Below, in pieces: positions 50,465-61,610 of a stretch of DNA of 64,000 bases. Source of the DNA: Paramacrobiotus metropolitanus (Eukaryota > Tardigrada > Eutardigrada > Parachela > Macrobiotidae); assembly GCF_019649055.1 (NCBI RefSeq), contig NW_026570277.1, positions 496,001 to 560,000 of the forward strand, written 5' to 3'. A program made the position numbers and the translations under genes. Position 1 is the first letter of the stretch. Every line of letters begins with the position of its first letter. The notes under the pieces were generated by a model. That model saw only the letters and a program-made list of their open reading frames with translations, did no database searches and was not told the origin of the DNA.

Positions 50465-53400
50465 CGTTTCTCCCCCTCTACACAATCACATTCCAAAATA
50501 CCACATAATTATCACAAATTTCCTGCGGTAATTGCGTGGGGAACAGTAAAGAACTGGGCAAAACAACGTCTTTACTCTGGCCGCACAAATAGTCCTTCAA
50601 CTGACTAATGCTGTTCGTCAACTGGTGTGCACTGTGCAGTTAGATAGGTAAGGTGCGCCCGCGGGGGTTTATGCGCCGCACTGCTGCGCGGCCGGCATGA
50701 TACATCCGCGTACAATTATTGTGGAGTGGCATTAATTTTTGGCTGCAAGCGTTAGCATCTGATTAGATTTTCCTGTTGCATACTCGCACCGCACCACGGT
50801 ATTTTTAATAGCCGGAATTTAACACGAGAGAATGTACCGTACGCACGCATTCTAATCAGCTGACACATAGCTCCTGATCGACAACACGGAGCATACAGCC
50901 GTTACGCTGCATGCTTCCGGCTGCCGCATATTACAGCGTGTACATGTATTATTGAACTGTACTGTTTTAAATGCTGACGTTGCGAGTTTGCGTGTTCACT
51001 AAAAGTCTCTCCCCTTCGAGTAGAAGTATAAGACTTAGGTTAGTAGTAGCTGCAAGTTTGCAACGCCCAGCATTATTTGTAGCTTATTAGGCCTTATTCT
51101 CTGGCCAGAGTATGCTCCGTACAGTACACACCCCTATAGTACGAGTTATGTATACTGCGAATGACGGGGAATTATTTCCATGACTTCCAAGGATTATCGG
51201 GATAGTAGTCGTTATACTTTCGTATACATATAAATATAGGGAAGTAAATTGCATTACGGTCGCGCCGTCTCGAATTCGGAAAGTGCGAATTAACTAATCC
51301 TGGTTTCACCAAATTATTATCACGTTAAAGAGACGCCAAATTATCCGATCTCTTCGAAAACGTCCCCATTTCCCCACAACCGCCGCGATTAAATATTTAT
51401 GCAACCATGGAAAATTATTTCTTGCTGTTTAAGATTCAAAAATCAATAAGAAAAAGCCAAGAGATATTGGAAGCGCTTGAGAAAGAATGCTTTGTTAAAT
51501 GGTTGCGATCTATTTGGGACCGTATACTAGGCTATTTCCATTTTTAACAGACCATACAGTTTTGTGATTATGCTTACATTATTATTATTATGACCATGGG
51601 TACATATTTGAGATAAAGAATTTGTTTCCATAGAATTTTTTGACTGAGTCATTAAAAGGCAACTTATAATCAGACGGCAAAAAAATAAAGAGGCCGGCAG
51701 CACAACACGTCGGATCAAACTGATAGGTCGAATAGCAATGATATCCCAGTTGAGCGGAAATTCTAATTGTCCATCTAAGAGTGAGTCTTGTAATTCACGA
51801 TGGCGATCGCGATTCCTAACCGTGCGATATCGTAATGGTAGGTGAATTTACGGACTCGTAAGTCACAAAACTGACAAATGCCATGCTGTAGCAAATGACA
51901 CACCGTGCGATCGCTTTCGCAACTGCGATCACACACCTGCTAGTGTCCAGAAATCAAAAGTGTAATGCAAATGTACCGGAACCGGAAACAGCACTACTTC
52001 GACATTTGTCGAAGTGTGTAACTGGCTTTTCGCAATGTACGAATGTAGTATTCCTCTGTATTATGTTCATGGAAACGTTTTAAATTTAAAAAAAATTTTC
52101 TGGCAGTCAACATCAGTTAGTAAGTCTGCAGCTGCTTCGAAATGCTGCTGCAATTTAAAATAAGGTTACTTCTCACCTACTAGACAGAACAAAAAGGGGA
52201 TTGATTATTGTACCCATTGATTACCGGGAAGTTTTACAAATTACTAAAGGAATAAAACAACGTCTGTTTGATTTTAGGTTTTTGAATTTGCTACGCTAAA
52301 ACAGCTGGAAACCCTAAATAGCACGTGTTCTACGTAGCTATCTAGCAACGTAAGAATAGCATGTGCCATGACGCATGCTGTAAAATCAAACAAATTAAAT
52401 AAACTCTAACATCAGCAGCATTTTTTTAAGGTTTCCTCATACTCCCGGCCACGGCAAGATATGCTGGATTTCCCCCATGAAACTGTTTGTGATGCGTATT
52501 CTTGTATTATGCATACATGGTGTTGCAGAGCAATCCCCCGATCTGGTTATGCAGCTATCCCTTACGTTTAAGTTCTAATGGGGAACGAGTATAGAACAAA
52601 ACAGATAAAAATAACTGTGAATTTGCAATTCTTTTAAAACTTTAAAATTTGTAATGAAATGGTCAGAGGCAACCATGTACTTTGTAATTCTCTTTACAAC
52701 CCTAGGATTGTATGCGCAGGCCTGCGCATATATACCTACGTAAAAGTAAGAACAATTTCCGCTTATATCTGTTTGCGTCACACTTGACCTTTACGACATC
52801 GGCAAATCACTGTTTTCGAGCTGTGTTCCATTGCAAACAGCATTGTTTTTGATGTGGCACAACATGCAAAAACCGCAGTTCGTGCCAGTTTAATTCCCCG
52901 GAGACTTACCGCGCTTGCTTAAGATTCTCCGGTTCTATTGAGTATTGGTAACTGTGTAGTGTACATATTTGAAGGAATTGTGGTGCTGGCGGTATTTCCT
53001 CTAGACTCAGCAAAACTGACGGTCCCGCCCAAAAGCTTTTCTAGATTTGGGTCGAGCCGTTGGGATTTTATCAAAGTTATGCATTTCTCACTGTTCAGTA
53101 ATTAAATAAATTACGGTAATGGCACTATTTCCTCGTCCAAAAATTACCAACTGTCTGTGTTACATATTATTGCACATTACGGATGCAGTTTACGGCAGTG
53201 TTAATTTATTGTAAACCTATCATCGCGATAGAACCAAGAAGTTATCGCTGAAGTTTAAATGCCGCTAAAGCATTATATTATTCGCATGCAACACACGAAT
53301 TATACCAATAATCGTAATAACATTTTTTATGGTTGGTTCAGCATGTGCCACAGGCTACGCGGAATCTAGGTATGTGTGTACCGACTACCGAGTCAGCAAA

Positions 53401-53740
53401 ATTGGGGAATCACAAAAATTACTGTAGTGTTCTCGTGGTCAGAGAACCGGAAAATAAAAGGAGTCAAGATCGCCACGAAGAGCATAATTGTGTCTGTGGA
53501 CATTCAAACGATTACTCGTATACGAACGGACGTTTCAGATATTCATATTGGCTTTTGATTAGAACTGCGGGAACCTCCAAAGCATTCAAGCAATCAAAAA
53601 CATATCATTAGCAGAAGCAGTATACTACAGAAAAGCAACCTGCGGAGAATAGCCACTATTATATATCGAACAGAAATCTGATATATGTATACTTCTATCC
53701 AATAAAATCATAGATGCGCAAAAATTCAGATATTAAACCG
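50465..53740. other. 3.3-kb spacer with no recognised content
   Basis: Between the start of copy H and the end of copy I. Only short open frames without coding character. Poly-A/T and gtac-rich patches occur. No family exon or inverted-repeat pair was found by eye. Confidence 0.5.
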
Positions 53741-54828
53741 TCAAACAGAAGTAACGTTAAGAATTGCGGAGTCATTATTCGCATGCGCTTTTTCTTCAAG
53801 TTTCAAAGCATCCAACATGTCGAAGAACGCCTTTCTCTTATCCCATACGGCTTCCTCGTGACGTTGCTTGTCACGGCGACTGTCCAGAAAGCGCCACTGC
53901 ACCCACACCCACAGCACGCTCCACAGCAGCAGAATACCGGGCACTTGCAGGCGTTCTGCTAAGACCAACGCCGCAACGGGAAACGGTAGCTGCGACCAGG
54001 CGAGACATTCCTTAGCGTAAACAAAGATACCACCCATCGTGTCGGCAGCGGTTTCGCATGTACAGTGCAGCGGCATACGCTAGCCACCGCAGAGCGAACA
54101 ATCCCAACGGACTCCTCGCAAGCCATATACATCGGGCACATTCTCATCGGTGTGACCGGTGTTAACTTTGCTCCATTCAGCACACAGTTTACACTCGTCA
54201 GGAGGTGTGGCTGTGGTCGACAGGGTCGTTGTACCCGCATCCACCGTTTCCTTGACATCATCTTGTAACGCTTCCGGATCGTCCCTGCAAAAAATGAAAA
54301 AATAATTGTTTATGCTAACAGATAATAACTAAAATTCTGGATCTATAGATTTGCAACTTTGTCAAAGAAATTTTTCCGGCAAAAGTGATTTGATGAAAAC
54401 TGTCAAAGGAAAAACACATCGTCGCGAGTAGTCGCTCCGGGAAAAGCTGCAGAAGAATAGCGACTTGCACTTTTAGAAGCCGAGTTTTTCTGCACTCACT
54501 CTTCGTCGTCCAACCGACCAGTTAGTAGCCAATATAATTCCAAGCACTTCCAGTACAAATCAACCATACGACGACGCAGAATAGGCCCGACCGTATTGAC
54601 AAATCCGATTAAAATTGGGGAGAGCACAACTGCGGTTAAAAGAGCACCGCTCCAGGCCAGGAACGCATATCCAAGGATCCAGGAATACGGAGAGAGCCGC
54701 CCCCGAAAATGGTCGTATCCGTACAAATTACGGTAATCCAGCGCTGCCCAGTAAGAAAGCATTGCCGGTGTGCGTCCAAGACCCTGGAAAACTTCTCGGT
54801 TGGACATTCAACTAAACGATCGCCGAAA

Positions 54829-55334
54829 GGCGCGATTCAAGTATTACGTAACGGAATTTTAGACCCTTTTCTACCACCCTACCGTTCGATATAACGCTGG
54901 CATAACAAATTTTTTCACCACCCTACCGCTTACGTAATGGCCGGTCTGACCCCCCCCCCCCCTACCAATAAAAAAATTTATTTTTCAAGTTTTCCATTTA
55001 TATAGCGTACACGGTGGTTAACGATGGTTAAAGTCGACCGTGCGACAGGCCCACAGATAGCATAGCAGCACAATAATACTTTTTGCAGAAAACACGCTGA
55101 TACCCACAGAACGCTGAAAAACTGAACACAATCTAGAAAGAAGTAAGAACCAAACACAATTTTTTTATTTTCTTGGATAAATCCGATTCCTATTTCTTTC
55201 TGTGTTAAACGTAACAGTGTTTAGATGTCACGTAACAGAAGCGGTTGACCCCCCCACCCCATGTAACAAATGCATAACGGATCGCATAACTACCCCCCTA
55301 CCGGGTCAGTGTTACGTAATACTTGAATCGCGCC
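54829..55334. mobile_element. 506-bp MITE with 24-bp perfect TIRs
   Basis: The left end starts GGCGCGATTCAAGTATTACG and the right end is its exact inverse over 24 bp. Both sides are flanked by AAA, a possible 3-bp target duplication. The interior has C-runs (near 54950) and no coding frame. It lies directly beside E4 of copy I. Confidence 0.8.
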
Positions 55335-55368
55335 AAAGTATATATACGAATACTCTTGATTCTTATCT

Positions 55369-55428
55369 GGTGCTGCCACTTGATGGTGCTGCCACTTGAT
55401 GGTGCTGCCACTTGATGGTGCTGCCACT
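55369..55428. repeat. 16-bp tandem repeat, nearly four units
   Basis: The unit tggtgctgccacttga is repeated with no internal mismatches. Just outside the right TIR of the MITE. Confidence 0.9.
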
Positions 55429-55534
55429 AATCGGACGCTGGAAAAAAATTTAATGCAAGTACGGTTCAAATTGATTTCAAATGCAAGTGCGCAGATACCG
55501 GTATAACTGATACACACACATAGATAGTATTATA

Positions 55535-55595
55535 CGAGTATTATATATATATAGTACATATATATAGTATTATACATATATATAGTATTACATAA
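55535..55595. repeat. AT microsatellite (tatatatagtattata)
   Basis: Three imperfect copies of a tatatatatagta/ttatacata unit. No coding content. Confidence 0.8.
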
Positions 55596-57715
55596 CTGTT
55601 GCAAAATGTTTGGAACGCTTGAAGTTAGAGGTACCAACGAGAAAAAAAAGCTTGTTTCAATAAATTTGTGCATGTACAATGTACAATGTACGTACGGATA
55701 CGTATGCACAAATACATACTGGTATTCTGGTATTGCAGTTTCGTCACCATAACCAAACAAAAGTTTCAGGCTTTTGTAGAAAATTTGATTTGGTATGATA
55801 AATGTTGCGCTTAATGTGAATAAAATATGTTCATGGCAACAGATAACAGAACCTCTGGACCAGTTGCGGCGGTTGGCTAATAAATACGCATGCTAAAATG
55901 ACCAAAATAGTGTGAGAAGTTCAGTCGAAATGTCTGTACGTAGCGATCCATAAATAAAAGTTTCTCACACACAGAAATCGGGGGGCTGAAAATTTAAAGA
56001 GATCTTTGCGTTAACAACTTTGTAATAATTTGTACCATAGCTTTTGGGCAATCCACTGCAGATACATGTGGTTCATCCACAATCCCCATATCCTTCCCGT
56101 ACAGTGTACAGCCAATAACGGCAACAGAACAACACAACAAGGCAGCACGGACTTTGCACCGTAGTCGTTGATTGTGACCGCCGCGATGCTCCCTGCCAGA
56201 ATAACCAACGGCAGCATGCCGATAATCAGCCATAACAAGAGCAAGGCCATTAGCCCCATCACGGATACAACGTACACCAAAATCATCGGCACACCGCACA
56301 GAAAACACTCAGATCGTGGGTCACAATAATTGGTGATGTCGCGAAAATAGGGAGTGATCTGGCGGCAGTAGCGCAGATGCTGCGGCCATGGCAGGAGATC
56401 CCAGTGCCGATTAAAAAATAGCGAGCACAGGACGGACACTGCTAAGATGACGGCAGATGATACGATGAGGAACGTTCCGAGATATCCAAAAGTCGCGGGT
56501 AAATGGGTCGCCGTGATAGAACGCGAAGTATTGTTGTGCTGAAAGGCCTCGGGTCTGTTGATCCAAGGAGATGCCACGTGATCCCATACACAACCATCGA
56601 TGTTCTAACATAACAAGTAAGTTTCTCTTTAATTAAAGAAGTAAAGTGTTTTTCGGTTAAACCTGTAGACAATTTGACTAGTTCTCGATCGCAGTCAGTC
56701 AGATACGATGGCTCAGTTCCGCAAAGCAGTGCACTTATACTTTTGTTTTCTGCGTAGCAGCTGTAACGATAACAAAAAATTTTTATAATGACTTATGGAA
56801 GACACTGGATTATTGTATGGTACTGTTTTAATTGCCAGATAATCGCTTTCAGAAACACGTTGTCTTTGACAAAATTTCTTTTGATTCAGGTTCCAGAAAA
56901 ATGTAGGAAATATGGCAATATTAAACAGATGTAATTTCAAATGTTTCCTGACGTTTGAGCCGTTTATACGAGCATGACCATACTTGAGCCGGTTTCTGAA
57001 TGTACAGTACTGCAAATTCGCATAATAATGTACGTTATGCCTGCAATAGTTATTTTCACAGATAGTATACTACATACATAATAAGATCATAGAATATTCT
57101 TACAAGTCCCAGTGCCCTGAGGAAAGCTTCCAGGCCCAAAAAGCTCCATGCACTACGGTCCACACGATCGTTCTGCCATTCCGGCAGAAAGCGGTAGCCC
57201 AGTTTGACGGCTACCTGACTGGTCAACCACAACACAACCATGGCTTCCGCCATGATTTCCTGGTATGCCCATGCTGACTTTTTATCCAGACGATTCCGGA
57301 CGGCCGTTCGCACTGTGTCCATCATGTGCACATGAGGTTTCCCTTCCCCGAGAAAATGACTAGACGTCAACCGTGCAAATACAGTGTACTCCGAGGTAAA
57401 CGGTTGAGATGTGACACAAATGCTGTTCCTATTGACAGCCAAAACACGGTCCCTCGTCAGAAAAACCATATACTTTAATGGTAACTTTTGAATTAGACTT
57501 AGATATTACAGATGATCTCCTTGTTTTATAATACTTACGAATATGAAACATTTAGATATGGATATAGAACATCATTTTGTATTTATTTCGACATATACCA
57601 CATAACTGGTACTACATAAAAAAACCAACATCCGAGACATACTTTCTCACGAAAATACCAACATAATTAGATAAAAAAATCGATTTTGGTTAATGCGCCA
57701 GAACCATAAACGGAG

Positions 57716-57812
57716 CACTAAAAGAGCGCTAGAAATTACAAAAAAGGCAACAAAGATGCATAACAAGATAAAATGCATAACAAGATAAAATGCATATCAA
57801 GATAATTATCGC
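57716..57812. other. Possible left terminus of the En/Spm-like element
   Basis: CACTA occurs at 57716-57720, followed at 57754-57800 by about three units of atgcataacaagataaa, which could be subterminal repeats as in CACTA elements. The first GTCGAC palindrome is at 57833 and the BEN gene stops at 57952. The opposite end lies outside the window, so TIRs and target duplication cannot be checked. Confidence 0.3.
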
Positions 57813-57951
57813 CACAGGGGCAAGTATAGCCATGGATGTCGACATCCAAATGCATCAGTCCAGGTCCGCGGCGTATCCTGACTGATCAGGCTTGGAGTGG
57901 TTCCGGCGATAATAGTACAGCTGGCTGAAAGCCTGCAGCAATTCAATCTCT

Positions 57952-60900
57952 TTAATTGGCATTGCACTTTGCCAGGATCCCTGGATGGTACTGATTGATG
58001 TACCCTGTAAAAAAGTGTAGCAAATAATTCCTAATGATATAAAAAAAATGTTTTTGGACACTTACCCAAAACATCTCTCAGCAAGTCGTTGCCAAAGGCA
58101 CCTTCAACCCAAAGCGGTCTCCAGTAAACAAGCGCAGGGCATTGTCTTCGGATCCAAAACAGTAACGCAAGGTTCACAGCATCCATCATCAGTACGCGAG
58201 CTGGTGTAAGGTTGACCTTAAAATTCTGGAACCGCGCGGCAGGCAGGTAATGACCAGATCCAGGGAACAGCTCCACCACATCTGCCGAACGTGTGCGCCA
58301 CTGTCGGCGCAACTGTTAAGTAGGGCGGTCTGCTCCTCAGTCCGCTCTAAAATAATAAAAATGTTGATGTCGACATCAAAATTAATTTAATATGAAAAAT
58401 ACGTTCGGAATACTTTTTTGTCGCTTTTCCTTCCGAGCAACCGGTGAAAACGGCTTTCGTTTGCTACCCACAAAATCTACAAATACGAAAACTTAAAACA
58501 TCGCTGACTTGAGAAAATCAGTTTCATTAAAAAGATTAATTACCTTCCTCTCCCTGCGCGAACGTCGGCGTGCGCATGCGAGCTGTAGCACCTGCATTCC
58601 CGGTGTGATCCCGTTTCTTGCCAGATGGAAGATTTTGCTCATACGTAGAGTAAAATTCGCGTTTTTCTGCAGAAATGTGTAAATTACAATTTTTTTCCGT
58701 TTCTTTAACACGACACAGAAGCACAAAATGATTACCGTTATTTCGCTTGTTCGCGTAAGGGCGCAAAGACACCATTTTATTTCGGGTCGACCCGAATCCT
58801 GAAAATGAACAAATGCGCGTATCCGTATCCAGTTAAACTGATTACCAACCAAACTGATTAGCAAAGTGCTTACCAAACAAATCCGCCGCAGTCGGTTTGC
58901 TTTGCACGGAATCTGTAAAAATTGTAACGATAATTGGAGTTTCGGTATTTGCCTCGTTTACCGCTTATGTAGTGTTATCGTTTTAAAGTTAAAAAGGCAA
59001 ACAAATGCTAGGATTTCAGGAAACAGTATCTTACGTCCATGATCCGAGATCTTGTGCTTGCGCTGTTCACTGATTTCGTGCGTCCGCTCAGTGGATTTAC
59101 GGCCGACCATGGTTTCATCTGCGCATACAAATTTATAACAAATTACCTAATTTAAAATTTGTCGGTCAACCGACACAAAAAAGGGACGCAAAGCATTGTC
59201 AAGCAAAATCATAATAGTCAATTACGTTAATTCTTACAATCGTAAGTACGTACGTTAATTGTTACGTAAAATTGATGGACAATACTAATAGAGTGCGGTT
59301 TCTGTCAAAAAGTTTAGGCATATTACTTGATCTCACCTTCTGAGTCTTTACTGTATCGCACATTCCGCATGCCCAAATTGAGATCTGTAAAAACTATGTT
59401 ATGTAGAACACTAAAAGCTCGATTTATTATGAGAGTTTACCTTCTTCAACTGACTTCCGGTCAGGGTGTTTCTCGCCTAAACACACACCAATAATTTATC
59501 ATACTGAAGGTCGACCTTCACAAAATGCAGTCTGCCAAAAGCTTACGCAGTGGCTTTATTTCCTATACCAAAAACTAACATACATTCGTGTATTTTGTAT
59601 TATTTGCGTACCGTTTTTTGTTTCGCCGTCTACCGTCGATAATACGCGTTGCGGCTTGCTGACCTCACCTAAATCAGGATAAATGCAGACTGCGATTATG
59701 GAACAATATCGTGTTCAAAAACGTGCCTTCATCAGAGCTCGTATCTGGGAATTGCCAAATATTTATCTTGCTTTTCACACCACGGAAGTCTGCAAAAAGT
59801 GATAACAACATTATAATTTTTCGACAACTGGTTGAAGGTCGACCTTCATTTAAGAAAGCAACCTGGAAATACTAATTCAATTTTAAAAATAAATAAATGG
59901 TTGAAATACTAAATATTAAAATATTTTATTAGATATTTAAAAAATCATTTCTTTGATTCACGCAAAAATCAGTTTTATGGTTGTTTTTTTATAATTTCGC
60001 TAAGAACATTAAAATAATCGATTCAGAAAACCCGAGCGGAACAGTACGGAGAACAATTTACCTTCCTCCTTGCGTTTGGACTGGTGCTGAGAATTTCGCC
60101 CCGTTTCCTTGCTCTCAGTTTCACCTATAATCACCATAAATGAAGGTCGACCTTCAGAATATTATTTAAAACAACGATAAAAATGTTCGGATACCGTCGA
60201 CTGGTTTTCCAGTATACGGATCAAATTTCCAAACGGACTTCTGGTTTTTATCGGTCCCGCCAGAAACACAATCCTGTTCAGTACGCAAATTTCCGATTTC
60301 TTCGAAAAGCGCGTCAGCGGCAGCCCGTTTCGATGGGGTTAACGACTGTTTTTTCTGAATCAGAAAATTAATCCAAATTTTATAGCTGACATATTTATGG
60401 AAGTCGACTTCCAACATTCAAATACGTGTACCTTTCCGCTTCTTGGCTTCAGTGAATTAAAACGCGCCACAGCTTTTTCCTTGCTGGTGGTAACTAATAC
60501 AACTTCGGCATCGAAAAACTGCTGTGCGTTCCCTTCACGCTTGTAATGGACGCTGATGAAATTGCCAGGCACTAGGAATTCTCCGTAGTCATACCCATCG
60601 CACAGTTCCCACTGTGCTTTTGTTGCCGACTTGCTCATTGGTAACACCATGGGAATCTTGTCGCTTTCAAACACAACGACCAAGAAATCTGAAACAAAGT
60701 GCACGACGACATGCAATACATGTGAGCCGCAAAATGTAACAATCTACTACAAACATATAAACCCAAAATATCAAAAATGCACTAATTTCCCCAGTTTTAA
60801 AGGTCCTGTTCTTTTTGCATGTCGACATGTACTTGCCGCACTTCGATAAATTAGGCGCTTTGGGTAACAAAACCGTAAAAACTAGTAATATTTCAAGCGC

Positions 60901-61119
60901 ATTAACAGAAGCTAACGTTCCGGCTTTTAGGAGAAAGTGAAACGGTTACCGATCTTAACTGAACAGATGGAACCGGCACTACCTAAAAACGAAAAATTGT
61001 GTACCGTTTCGTTCAGCATGCCGGCGATGGATCTCATCTCTTTCCATCAAAGAAGGGTCTTCGCATTGCTCTTCCATGGACGTGCCCTTCCGCTCACGCA
61101 GCTTTCGCTCGCATGACAT
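57952..61119 (-). CDS. Probable BEN-domain protein of the En/Spm-like transposon (14 exons)
   Basis: Exons: 61005-61119, 60432-60688, 60195-60354, 60062-60124, 59612-59668, 59441-59476, 59337-59384, 59035-59118, 58874-58912, 58736-58798, 58544-58666, 58403-58476, 58066-58312, 57952-58004. All borders are GT-AG and the frame closes at 473 codons. Residues 39-124 form a globular N-terminal unit (FLVVVFESDKIPMVLP...FISVHYK) like the small domain preceding BEN in animal proteins. Then come about 200 charged, low-complexity residues. The last 110 (VVELFPGSGHYLPAARF, then ARVLMMDAVNLALLFW and a final helix) fit a BEN domain, a DNA-binding fold. Most internal introns are phase 1. It is divergent from the transposase, like the TnpA/TnpD pair of plant CACTA elements by role, not by sequence. 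BEN assignment is by pattern only. Confidence 0.65.
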
Positions 61120-61610
61120 GGTGTTTCAGGCTGGAAAATCAAGATTTTCACCAGTATGAGCGTTCAAAAATTATACTGGCTGTCGACAGCCAATACGTTT
61201 GAAACAAAAAGGTTCCCAAATCGCAAAAGCCATCAGATTTTGAATAATACTGGAAACAAAAAAACTGACATTTAATTCTTTGTTTTTTGTCTAGCGAGAT
61301 AACGCTCCGCAAGTGAGAGAAGTGGAAAAATCTTCATGTTTAATTTTAAATCATGAATACCAGCCAATAGCAGGAGGCAGAAAATTAGCTTGGCTCAGAA
61401 TGCACCTATCGCAGAGCTTTGTTCAAATGGAGGGTACCAGTCCATTCCTGATCGGGTGCCTTTTTAATGGTAACCGTGTGGTGTGCGGCAAATTTGCATG
61501 TCGACATGCAAACTCGCCTCCACAAAATTTCTAAATTTAAAATTTAAATGTTCTTTTAAATTTATTATTGATTTGTTGTTTATCTGTAATTCAGTTTTTT
61601 TGCATTTATA
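61120..61610. promoter_or_regulatory. Shared upstream region of the divergent BEN and transposase genes
   Basis: The two start codons (61119 on -, 61611 on +) are 491 bp apart. Two palindromes (61177, 61495) sit inside, each about 60-120 bp from one start. The 61495 site is the longest of the array. A bidirectional promoter with element-specific binding sites is a reasonable inference. Confidence 0.5.

Larger units (their letters stand above)
53741..57325 (-). pseudogene. Multi-pass membrane family, copy I (E3 not found, stop in E5)
   Basis: Reverse-strand exons: E1 57104-57325 (start at MMDTVRTAVRN; an upstream ATG at 57469 is in frame), E2 56036-56604, E4 54500-54783, E5 53741-54284. E1 has AWAYQEIMAEAMVVLWLTSQ. 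E2 starts NIDGCVWDHVASPW and ends VHCTGRIWGLWM. E4 has AMLSYWAALDYRN. E5 keeps frame throughout but has a TAG at 54080-54082 before ERLQVPGILLL. Without E3, joining E2 (phase 2) to E4 (phase 0) breaks the frame. A 506-bp MITE and microsatellites occupy the place where E3 should be. It resembles copy H more than copies A-G. Confidence 0.7.

Noticed and set aside
57855-58004. Alternative frame for the last BEN exon continuing to 57855
   Set aside because: Splicing phase requires the frame that stops at 57952, which gives a better BEN C-terminus.
59700-59790. Possible additional BEN-gene exon (reads DFRGVKSKINIWQF after a good acceptor)
   Set aside because: No usable donor keeps the frame, and joining the neighbouring exons directly works perfectly.
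60196-60201. GTCGAC in exon 3 of the BEN gene
   Set aside because: No complementary arms around it; counted as a chance hexamer.
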